From assembly GCA_947589175.1 (NCBI GenBank), contig CANPZR010000122.1, forward strand, positions 1-7,370: 7,370 nucleotides of DNA. The letters are read 5' to 3'. This DNA is from an uncultured Lachnospiraceae bacterium (GTDB lineage Bacteria; Bacillota; Clostridia; Lachnospirales; Lachnospiraceae). This document shows, one piece after another, positions 1 through 5,035 of this stretch. The stretch's first letter is position 1, and every line of letters starts with the position of its first letter. The position numbers and the translations under genes were made by a program. Below the pieces are notes generated by a model that was not told the DNA's origin, did not search any database, and worked only from the letters and a program-made list of their open reading frames with translations.

Positions 1-302
1 CCCTCGCACTCCGCCATATATCCGCTGGACGCGAAAATAAAATCCTCCGGGACGACGCCATCCTTTACAATCTGCTTTTCCCCATAAATATCCTTCAAAA
101 ATAAATTCAGCGCCGTAACTCGCTGCTTTAGGCCCTTTTCCAGATGGCTGAACTCCTCGTGCTCAATAATTCTCGGTATGGAGTCGAAAGGGAATAATTG
201 CTCTTTGAAAATATTATTTTTATAAATTCCAAATTTCACTCCATAGCGTGCCAGCAATTCATTGATCGTGTCCGTGTGTTTCAATAATTCCAGCTGCTCC
301 AT
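1..302 (-). CDS. Circularly permuted ATP-grasp protein, N-terminal 100 residues (3' end outside window)
   Basis: The reading frame starts with ATG at 302-300 and runs open off the left edge, so only 100 residues are visible of a family that usually has roughly 450-500. An AGGAGG-type ribosome binding site lies at 310-316, about 7 nt before the start. Residues 39-44 read FDSIPR, followed by an Ile-Ile-x-x-x-Glu stretch, LEKGLKQR at 54-61 and ALNLFLKDIY at 64-73, then DGVVPEDFI at 81-89. This is the N-terminal signature of the circularly permuted type 2 ATP-grasp family (PF04174, formerly DUF404/407). ATP-grasp enzymes join a carboxylate to an amine or thiol using ATP; members of this family often sit beside alpha-E and transglutaminase-like genes and are thought to make or modify peptides, but the substrate is not known. 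The catalytic part lies outside the window. It has its own consensus promoter (383-411) with a hairpin in the leader. Family assignment is from remembered motifs. Confidence 0.85.
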   Translation of the reverse strand, partial: MEQLELLKHTDTINELLARYGVKFGIYKNNIFKEQLFPFDSIPRIIEHEEFSHLEKGLKQRVTALNLFLKDIYGEKQIVKDGVVPEDFIFASSGYMAECE

Positions 303-339
303 AACAGATCCTCCTTCCGAATACTTTTATAAAACATGA

Positions 340-369
340 AAAGACGCCCTGCTCTTGCAGAACGCCTTT
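340..369 (-). terminator. Terminator-like hairpin in the 5' leader of the ATP-grasp gene (possible attenuator)
   Basis: Read on the minus strand, 369-357 pairs with 352-340 in a continuous 13-bp stem (three G-U pairs, the rest Watson-Crick) closed by an AAGA tetraloop. It is followed by UUUU, CAUG and UUUU. The plus-strand version would have A-C mismatches where the minus RNA has G-U pairs, which points to function in minus RNA. It lies between the promoter at 383-411 (expected transcript start near 376) and the ribosome binding site at 310-316. It could therefore end transcription early as an attenuator, or end a roughly 40-nt small RNA. No ligand-binding domain is seen upstream of it. Confidence 0.6.
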
Positions 370-382
370 GCTCATATAGGAA

Positions 383-411
383 ACTATACGCCACTTTTTT
401 TAATGTGTCAA
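383..411 (-). promoter_or_regulatory. Sigma-A promoter for the ATP-grasp gene
   Basis: On the minus strand a perfect -35 box TTGACA (411-406) is followed after exactly 17 nt by TATAGT (388-383). Transcription is expected to start near 376, leaving a leader of about 75 nt before the ATG at 302 that contains the hairpin at 340-369. The -35 match is complete and the -10 match is five of six. Confidence 0.8.
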
Positions 412-452
412 GTTTTTTTCTGATCTTTCCCTTTTCCCTTTTTCTTATCAAT

Positions 453-503
453 AAAAAAACCGGCTGGGACAAAGCGAAGGGGGAATCCGCTCTGTCCTGC
501 CGG
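453..503 (-). terminator. Strong minus-directed intrinsic terminator with no gene upstream of it
   Basis: On the minus strand, CCGGC (503-499) pairs with GCCGG (464-460), and after a small internal loop ten more pairs form between 497-488 and 476-467. The loop is 477-487. Directly after the stem come seven U residues (459-453). Only the minus strand has the U run, so it acts leftward. The gene to its right, SEC-C, is on the plus strand, so this terminator would only stop antisense transcripts or an unrecognised short RNA. It may insulate the ATP-grasp promoter just downstream of it. Confidence 0.75.
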
Positions 504-545
504 CAATTATAGTATTGTCATATTTGAAAAATATATGCAAAACTT

Positions 546-574
546 TTGCTTTTTTCTTAAAATTATGGTATAAT
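546..574 (+). promoter_or_regulatory. Sigma-A promoter for the SEC-C gene
   Basis: TTGCTT (546-551) and a perfect TATAAT (569-574) are separated by 17 nt, with an extended -10 TG at 566-567. Transcription should start near 581, so the leader of the SEC-C mRNA is about 150 nt and contains the entire nested palindrome at 593-696. Confidence 0.75.
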
Positions 575-592
575 AAAAATACGATTATAGTG

Positions 593-696
593 CCGGAGCG
601 TCACAGAATTGCAAAGCGAACATAGTTCGCTATGGATGGCAGACGAGAAATCGTATTCACGAATTTCTCGTCGCCGCCGTCGCGTAAACGCTCCGG
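593..696 (+). other. Nested palindromic element or structured leader RNA (three-way junction)
   Basis: Three perfect or near-perfect stems nest inside one another. The outer stem pairs CCGGAGCGT (593-601) with ACGCTCCGG (688-696), nine of nine. The first inner hairpin is AGCGAAC (615-621), loop ATA, GTTCGCT (625-631), seven of seven. The second pairs 638-640 with 673-675, 642-651 with 663-672 and 652-654 with 659-661, giving 16 bp with two single-A bulges and the loop ATTC. It is followed by neither a terminator nor a stem over the ribosome binding site. It could be a cis-acting RNA, or a small non-autonomous repeat with terminal inverted repeats. No known riboswitch was recognised. Confidence 0.6.
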
Positions 697-718
697 AATG
701 GAGATTAAGATGTATAAC

Positions 719-724
719 AGGAGG
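719..724 (+). promoter_or_regulatory. Ribosome binding site that sets the SEC-C start
   Basis: AGGAGG ends 7 nt before the ATG at 732. The frame stays open upstream as far as a TTG at 609, but that stretch is made of the nested palindrome, encodes an Arg-rich low-quality sequence and has no ribosome binding site, so ATG 732 is chosen. Confidence 0.85.
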
Positions 725-731
725 ACGAACG

Positions 732-1238
732 ATGGCATTGCTACAGGAATGGCGTGACTACGCATATAGCGACGAAATGCAAAATTCAAAAGAAGGGGAA
801 AAGCTCTGGAAAGATTACTTTACTTTGGAAAAGGGCATTTACGAGAAAATATTATCCGCCCCCGACGAGACAGTTACCGGCACGGTAGAGGAGTTAGCTG
901 CCCGGTATGAGGTTCCCCTCTCCATGATGGTGGGATTCTTAGACGGCATCAACGACAGCTTGCGAGAGCCCAATCCCATTGAGACGATGGAAAAGGACAC
1001 AGAGGTAAATCTGGGCTACGATCCGGAGAAGCTGTATTACAATATGGTGGACTGCAAGGCGGAGTGGCTGTACACGCTTCCCCAGTGGGACGAGCTTCTG
1101 ACCGAGGAGCGCCGCAAGGAATTGTATAAGGAACAGAAAAACTCCGGCACGATCCGCAACGAGAACCGCAAGGTCGGCCGCAACGATCCGTGTCCGTGCG
1201 GCAGCGGCAAGAAATATAAGCACTGCTGCGGAAGATAG
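732..1238 (+). CDS. Small acidic protein with C-terminal SEC-C zinc-binding motif
   Basis: The product is 168 residues. The C-terminus, from about residue 149, carries a textbook SEC-C motif: GRNDPCPCGSGKKYKHCCG, with Cys154, Cys156, Cys165 and Cys166 (His164 adjacent) as metal ligands. SEC-C motifs occur at the end of SecA, where they bind zinc and contact SecB or ribosomes, and also as a tag on many unrelated proteins. The first 130 residues are acidic, predicted helical and without membrane segments, and resemble no enzyme I recognise. Residues 50-80 could be a small helical bundle (TVEELAARYEVPLSMMVGFL), reminiscent of a helix-turn-helix but not diagnostic. It is probably a soluble cytoplasmic protein of unknown function, perhaps ribosome- or translocase-associated. 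It is a single-gene transcript with its own promoter at 546-574 and a terminator at 1267-1302. It is the only plus-strand gene in the window. Confidence 0.85.
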   Translation: MALLQEWRDYAYSDEMQNSKEGEKLWKDYFTLEKGIYEKILSAPDETVTGTVEELAARYEVPLSMMVGFLDGINDSLREPNPIETMEKDTEVNLGYDPEKLYYNMVDCKAEWLYTLPQWDELLTEERRKELYKEQKNSGTIRNENRKVGRNDPCPCGSGKKYKHCCGR

Positions 1239-1266
1239 ATGTGAGTTATTTAAAACTGCCTATGTT

Positions 1267-1302
1267 AAAGAGCCCCCACGCGAACCGCGCAGAGGCTCTT
1301 TT
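1267..1302. terminator. Intrinsic terminator shared by convergent genes
   Basis: AAAGAGCC (1267-1274) pairs with GGCTCTTT (1294-1301), and an inner CGCG/CGCG stem (1279-1282 with 1286-1289) closes an AAC loop. On the plus strand the stem ends in TTTT, 28 nt after the SEC-C stop codon. On the minus strand the stem ends in TTT followed by AACA, which is weaker but lies only a few bases past the stop of the membrane-protein gene. It is best read as a bidirectional terminator, stronger in the plus direction. Confidence 0.8.
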
Positions 1303-1306
1303 ATAA

Positions 1307-1627
1307 TCATATTCGACGATATTTCCGCTCAATCTGTAAATACACAATGCACATAGCAATCGTAATCACTACGCCGCCAATCGTTATAGGTATGAATAAA
1401 ATTGAATTTTGCTCAAGAAATAATAATGGGATTCCACATATCTCAATACATATGGCGTAAATAAACCAGAGCAGCGCGACGGCATGATTATATTTATTCG
1501 TATCTTTAACCTCCGGCGGCTTTACTCCCGTGAAAAAACCGACCGGCTCCTTTGACCTCCATGCCGAAACGCCAATGCCTAAAAGAAAAATACTCACCAA
1601 ACTCCATATTACAAATCCTATGATCAT
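1307..1627 (-). CDS. Small integral membrane protein of unknown function (three helices)
   Basis: The product is 106 residues. Hydrophobic helices are visible at about residues 3-22, 48-70 and 76-97. Between the first two lies a polar segment (residues 23-47) containing RSKEPVGFFTGVKPPEV and a KYNHAV motif that leads into helix 2. The C-terminus is basic (ERKYRR), which favours a cytoplasmic tail by the positive-inside rule. GGAGGA at 1633-1638 on the minus strand lies 5 nt before the ATG at 1627. I recognise the general pattern of short clostridial membrane proteins with a W-x-x-x-x-P-V-G-F-F segment, but I cannot name a function or a family with confidence. It is the last gene of the minus block, after metF and the antitoxin remnant, and ends at the shared terminator. 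No separate promoter is obvious, so it may be co-transcribed with metF. Confidence 0.75.
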   Translation of the reverse strand: MIIGFVIWSLVSIFLLGIGVSAWRSKEPVGFFTGVKPPEVKDTNKYNHAVALLWFIYAICIEICGIPLLFLEQNSILFIPITIGGVVITIAMCIVYLQIERKYRRI

Positions 1628-1674
1628 GCTGGTCCTCCATAAAAATTTAATATTTTATCTCATCACAGTCTTTA

Positions 1675-1860
1675 TTATGAGCAGTACCCATTCACCGTTC
1701 TTTCCTTTCGCAGCTCCTTAACCATCACCATAACATCCTCTTCCGTTTCCAAACCAAGCCTCTCTGCCTCCCCCGAAAATGCCTCCTGCGCCTCTCTCAA
1801 TGCTTCCATAGAAGAATTTGCCAAATAAATCCGTCCCGCTTCTTCCAAAACAACCTCCTT
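1675..1860 (-). pseudogene. 5'-truncated AbrB/SpoVT-type antitoxin remnant
   Basis: Directly behind the metF stop codon, a minus-strand frame reads KEVVLEEAGR, then IYLANSSMEALREAQEAF, then SGEAERLGLETEEDV and VMVMVKELRKER, ending in TAA at 1675. This matches my memory of the C-terminal two thirds of clostridial AbrB/MazE-like antitoxins, in which a swapped-hairpin DNA-binding domain ending in a V-x-F-x-E-E-x-G-R strand is followed by an N-S-S-M-x-A-L-R-x-A-Q-x-A-F helix and a G-L-x-x-E-x-D-V tail. The DNA-binding part (about 30-35 residues starting with a K-V-T-S-K-G-type strand) is missing because metF occupies its place. An AAGGAGG at 1854-1860 could serve a TTG start at 1848 and give a 57-residue product, but those bases also encode the KEV of the old domain, so I favour a decayed gene. 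No toxin partner is present nearby. Confidence 0.6.
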
Positions 1861-1865
1861 CCATG

Positions 1866-2717
1866 CTACTCATAAATCGCCCGCGCCGTCTCCACCTTAT
1901 TCATGGAATAGAGATGAATCCCGTCCACGCCCCGTTCCAAGAGTTCCGCCATCTGCTTTTTCGTAAAGTCAAGGCCGGCTTTTTTCAGATCCTCCGGCGA
2001 GTCCTTGAACCGCTCTAAATCGTCGGCCAATTTTTTCGGAAGCTTTGTCCCGGACATCCCCACGATATTTTTTACCTGGCTCGCCGACGTAATCGGCATG
2101 AGCCCCGCCAGGACGGGAACCTCAATTCCCGCCGCCCGGACTTTTTCTATAAAGCGGAAAAATACCTGATTGTCATAAAACATCTGGGTGATCAGAAAGT
2201 CCACCCCTTCGTCTATTTTCTTTTTCAGATTCTTTATATCCTCCTCCATGCCGGACGCCTCCGGGTGAACCTCCGGATAGCAGGCGCCCGCCACGCTGAA
2301 GTCGTAGGCGGCCTTCACGTCTCTTGTCAGATCGGAGGCGTGCTCATAGTAGCGCGCCGCAAACTGCTCGTCCGTCATGGTCCGAGGCTGGTCGCCCCGC
2401 AGCGCCAGCAGATTGCGGATGCCGTTCCGGTACAGGTTGGTCAGAAAATTGGTCAAAAACAATTTGTCCGGTATCGCCACGCAGGTCAGATGGGTCAGCG
2501 CCTCGATGCCGCACTGATTCTGAATATAAGATGCTATGGCAAAGGTATTCTCGGCTGTATTTCCGCCTGCCCCGTAGGTCACACTGATAAAACTTGGATG
2601 CAGCGTCTTGAACTGGTCCAGCGCGTCGTAAATCACGGAGACGTCCGCGTCCTTTTTGGGCGGAAATACCTCCAGAGAATAAGTCGGCCTGTTTTTATGA
2701 AATAAATCCTTAATCAT
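1866..2717 (-). CDS. metF: Methylenetetrahydrofolate reductase (MetF)
   Basis: The product has 283 residues, close to the roughly 290 of bacterial MetF. It forms the FAD-dependent TIM barrel that reduces 5,10-methylene-THF to 5-methyl-THF in the cytoplasm, supplying methyl groups for methionine synthesis and, in acetogens, the methyl branch of the Wood-Ljungdahl pathway. Visible motifs are SLEVFPPK at 14-21 with the catalytic Glu16, VTYGAGG at 46-52, ALRGDQP at 105-111 with the flavin-modulating Asp109, YPEVHPEA at 147-154, ITQMFYDN at 176-183 and GLMPITS at 205-211. No C-terminal regulatory domain is present, as expected for bacteria. The ATG at 2717 overlaps the stop of the upstream acyltransferase gene as ATGA, and GGAGAG lies 5 nt before it, indicating translational coupling. 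No metV-like zinc subunit gene and no S-box or T-box leader is seen, because the gene is internal to an operon. An anaplerotic versus biosynthetic role cannot be decided here. Confidence 0.96.
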   Translation of the reverse strand: MIKDLFHKNRPTYSLEVFPPKKDADVSVIYDALDQFKTLHPSFISVTYGAGGNTAENTFAIASYIQNQCGIEALTHLTCVAIPDKLFLTNFLTNLYRNGIRNLLALRGDQPRTMTDEQFAARYYEHASDLTRDVKAAYDFSVAGACYPEVHPEASGMEEDIKNLKKKIDEGVDFLITQMFYDNQVFFRFIEKVRAAGIEVPVLAGLMPITSASQVKNIVGMSGTKLPKKLADDLERFKDSPEDLKKAGLDFTKKQMAELLERGVDGIHLYSMNKVETARAIYE

Positions 2718-3916
2718 GATGTCTCTCCATTCGCAGAAGTTCGTTTTAATATAAATTTGGCAATCGGGCGCTCAATCAAAAATGTCATTGCCACAGCCAC
2801 CACAAGAGAAATCAGGATGCACAGGGCAAAATACTCCCACTGCCACACCTTGTCTCCCAGCTGATTCGGCGGAACATCCCCCTCCCAGGGCGGAATCCGC
2901 AGATCCTTTAATTTCACGGACACATACTGATGGCAGAGATACAGGTTAAAGGAAATCGCCGCCAGAAAACGCATGACGCGGTTGTCCCAGATGGCCCGGA
3001 ACCAGCGGGCTGACATAATCGTGCTGATTATAAATGTCAGAAACAGCAGGGACAAAAGATACCGGTAATCCACCTGCCACTTTGTCTCAAGGCCGTAACT
3101 CATGCGGTGGTCGCACATAATCTTATACAGCCAGATGCACGCCAGCGCCACGGCCGTAAAGAAAACACCCTCCGCCCGGTTCCTCTCCCGGTCCTTCGTC
3201 ATAGCCACATACACCCATGCGCCCAGCATACCGTTAGCGTAGACCCCGGCAAATGTCAGCGTATTGTTCAAAAAGAGATTCTGGTCGATCTCGTAAAAAT
3301 TGCGCCCGATCAAAAAACAGCTGAGTAGGCCCACGCCCGTCATGCACCAGTATGTAATCATCGGCTTTTTCTGGAAAGCCCGCGCCAAAAGCGGAAACAG
3401 GGCATAATACTGCACGAGCACCGCCACCGTCCACAGCACGCCGCCTAAGTGGGTCCCTTGGTTGGATACCGCGAACCAGTTGTTCAAAAAGACAATGTGC
3501 GGGACCAGATCTTTCAGCATATCCGCTATGTTGGCATACTCGCCGAGGGGCAGGGCAAAGAGGAACAGCACAATAAAGAGATACACATAATACGAGGGCA
3601 TGATCCGCGCCGCTCTCCTTATGTAAAAACTCTTTGTGTCCGGAACTTCTTCCTCGTATACCATGCTTCTCGCATAGGGCAGAAACAGGCAGAACCCGGA
3701 TAGCAGAACCAGCAGATCCACCGCTATGGCGCCATTGCGCGGCAGCCAGTCCAGATTGATAGGACCCGCTACCGGGATGAGCCAGGACTGCTGCCAGAAA
3801 TGGAACCAGACAATAATCAGAATCGCCACGGCCCGGATGCCGTCCAGCACGCCAATATGCCGTGTCTCGTATTCTCCCGGAGCCGAAACTTCCTCCGTCG
3901 ATCTTATTTCAATCAT
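2714..3916 (-). CDS. Acyltransferase-3 family integral membrane protein (OafA-like)
   Basis: The product has 400 residues with about ten hydrophobic helices, typical of the acyltransferase-3 family (PF01757), which moves acetyl or succinyl groups onto surface sugars across the membrane. Family hallmarks are LDGIRAVAI at 24-32 with Arg28, His39 at the end of the first helix (IVWFHF), the Phe-Tyr-x-Arg-Arg-x-x-Arg motif at 98-104 before PSYYVYL, ISFNLYLCHQYV at 321-332 and ERP at 382-384. One oddity is the segment LWTVAVLVQYYALFP at 161-175: most members I know have Glu where this protein has Leu167 or Val168. GGAGGA lies 5 nt before the ATG. The gene begins 18 bp after pta and ends inside the metF start, so it should be co-transcribed with both. 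The substrate is unknown; modification of a cell-wall or capsule sugar with acetyl-CoA is an inference. Confidence 0.9.
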   Translation of the reverse strand: MIEIRSTEEVSAPGEYETRHIGVLDGIRAVAILIIVWFHFWQQSWLIPVAGPINLDWLPRNGAIAVDLLVLLSGFCLFLPYARSMVYEEEVPDTKSFYIRRAARIMPSYYVYLFIVLFLFALPLGEYANIADMLKDLVPHIVFLNNWFAVSNQGTHLGGVLWTVAVLVQYYALFPLLARAFQKKPMITYWCMTGVGLLSCFLIGRNFYEIDQNLFLNNTLTFAGVYANGMLGAWVYVAMTKDRERNRAEGVFFTAVALACIWLYKIMCDHRMSYGLETKWQVDYRYLLSLLFLTFIISTIMSARWFRAIWDNRVMRFLAAISFNLYLCHQYVSVKLKDLRIPPWEGDVPPNQLGDKVWQWEYFALCILISLVVAVAMTFLIERPIAKFILKRTSANGETS

Positions 3917-3934
3917 AAAAGTCCTCCATTATTT

Positions 3935-4912
3935 TCAGGCCAGCGCCGCCGTCACAATCGCCATGGAATAAACCTCTGACGCATTGCATCCGCGGGACAG
4001 GTCGTTGATCGGCGCGTTCAGCCCCAGCATAATCGGGCCATACGCCTCAAATCCGCCCAGACGCTGAGCGATCTTATATCCGATATTTCCCGCATTGATA
4101 TCCGGGAAAATAAAAGTATTCACAGAGCCGGCAACCGGATTGTCCGGACACTTGGTGCGCGCCACACGGGGCGATACCGCCGCGTCGAACTGCACCTCTC
4201 CGATGATAGGAAGCTCCGGCGCCGCCGCCTTTGCCTTCTCCGCCGCGTTGCGCATCTTGTCCACGTCCTCACCACTGCCGGAACCAAAGGTGGAATAGCT
4301 CAGAAATCCTACCTTGGGATCGATGCCGAATGTCCTCGCGCACTCCGCCACATCCAGCGCAATCTCCACCAGCTCATCCTCTGACGGCTTGATATTGATA
4401 GCGCAGTCTCCCATAGCCAGTACCGTGTTGCCGCCGGTCGCGGACTCACGCACGAGAATAAAGCAGGACGCCACAATGTTTTTATTCGGCTTCGTCTTGA
4501 TAATCTGAAGCGCCGGACGGACCGTATCCGCCGTAGAATATGTAGCGCCTCCGAGCAGCGCGTCCGCCTTTCCCATCTTCACAAGCATGGTTCCGAAATA
4601 ATTGGCATGAGAGCACGTTTCTCTCGCCTGCTCCAGCGTCATTCCCTTGCTCTTTCGGAGCTCGTAGAGGCACTGCGCCATCTCGTCCATCCCCTCGTAG
4701 TTCTTGGGATCGATGATCTCAGCGCCCCGGATGTTGAATCCGCTCTCCTCAGCGGACTCCGCGATCTCGTCCTTATTTCCGATCAGAATCGGCGACAGGA
4801 ACGTGCTCGCCAGCAGCCGGGAGGACGCCTCCAGAATACGCGGATCGCTCCCCTCTGTAAACACGATCTTCTTTGGATTTTCCTTGAGAATACTTATTAA
4901 CTTGCCAAACAT
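3935..4912 (-). CDS. pta: Phosphate acetyltransferase (Pta)
   Basis: The 325-residue product matches the short, single-domain clostridial Pta without the N-terminal regulatory domains of the enterobacterial enzyme. It interconverts acetyl-CoA plus phosphate with acetyl phosphate plus CoA, the step before ATP formation by acetate kinase. Visible features are FTEGSDPRILEA at 18-29, GGATYSTADTVRPALQ at 121-136, LSYSTFGSGSG at 204-214 for phosphate and CoA binding, GEVQFDAA at 238-245, FPDINAGNIGYK at 269-280 and the C-terminal GPIMLGLNAPINDLSRGC at 292-309. AGGAGG at 4921-4926 lies 8 nt before the ATG. The usual partner ackA is not next to it; instead an acyltransferase-3 gene and metF follow. 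The gene has its own promoter at 4956-4983. Phosphate butyryltransferase is a related alternative, but the full-length motif set fits Pta. Confidence 0.95.
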   Translation of the reverse strand: MFGKLISILKENPKKIVFTEGSDPRILEASSRLLASTFLSPILIGNKDEIAESAEESGFNIRGAEIIDPKNYEGMDEMAQCLYELRKSKGMTLEQARETCSHANYFGTMLVKMGKADALLGGATYSTADTVRPALQIIKTKPNKNIVASCFILVRESATGGNTVLAMGDCAINIKPSEDELVEIALDVAECARTFGIDPKVGFLSYSTFGSGSGEDVDKMRNAAEKAKAAAPELPIIGEVQFDAAVSPRVARTKCPDNPVAGSVNTFIFPDINAGNIGYKIAQRLGGFEAYGPIMLGLNAPINDLSRGCNASEVYSMAIVTAALA

Positions 4913-4955
4913 ATACCTTCCCTCCTAAATATAGTTTTCACTTTCTATACTTTCT

Positions 4956-4983
4956 ATGATAACAATTTTCAGCCAAAAAACAA
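4956..4983 (-). promoter_or_regulatory. Probable promoter of the pta-acyltransferase-metF unit
   Basis: On the minus strand TTGTTT (4983-4978) and TATCAT (4961-4956) are separated by 16 nt, placing the transcript start near 4949. The initially transcribed region contains a 9-bp direct repeat, seen on the plus strand as ACTTTCTAT at 4940-4948 and 4949-4957. The -35 box overlaps the U run of the weak terminator of the upstream aminotransferase gene. Confidence 0.55.
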
Positions 4984-5010
4984 GGGGCAACTTGCGTTTT
5001 TCGCTCCCTT
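4975..5010 (-). terminator. Weak terminator candidate after the aminotransferase gene
   Basis: On the minus strand AAGGG (5010-5006) can pair with CCCTT (4986-4982), with an inner GCG/CGC stem (5004-5002 with 4996-4994) around an A5 loop, followed by G and six U residues (4980-4975). The stem is short and asymmetric, so readthrough into pta is possible. Its position 26 nt after the stop codon supports the call. Confidence 0.4.
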
Positions 5011-5035
5011 TTTTTCTTCCCGCAAAGTAGAAAAA

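Larger units (their letters stand above)
303..731. other. Divergent intergenic region packed with regulatory signals
   Basis: This 429-bp stretch separates the minus-strand ATP-grasp gene from the plus-strand SEC-C gene, and I find no convincing protein-coding gene in it. From left to right it holds the ATP-grasp ribosome binding site, a terminator-like leader hairpin (340-369), a minus promoter (383-411), an A/T and purine-rich spacer (412-452), a strong minus-directed terminator (453-503), an AT-rich spacer, a plus promoter (546-574), a nested palindrome (593-696) and the SEC-C ribosome binding site (719-724). Short open frames on both strands lack ribosome binding sites and overlap these elements. 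Confidence 0.8.

Noticed and set aside
305..375. Possible leader peptide starting at ATG 375-373 on the minus strand, almost at the predicted transcript start
   Set aside because: It would be leaderless, has no ribosome binding site and runs past the ATP-grasp start in another frame without a run of regulatory codons.
281..472. Short minus-strand frame of 63 codons overlapping the ATP-grasp start
   Set aside because: It covers a promoter, a terminator-like hairpin and an A-rich tract, is out of frame with the ATP-grasp gene and has no ribosome binding site.
506..511. TATAAT on the minus strand just before the orphan terminator
   Set aside because: No acceptable -35 box lies 16-18 nt upstream, and the transcript would begin inside the terminator stem.
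609..731. Upstream extension of the SEC-C gene to a TTG at 609
   Set aside because: The added 41 residues are encoded by the nested palindrome, there is no ribosome binding site at 609, and AGGAGG sits at the proper distance before ATG 732.
2265..2705. Plus-strand open frame of 146 codons opposite metF
   Set aside because: It is a shadow of metF, which has all family motifs in the opposite frame, and it lacks a ribosome binding site.
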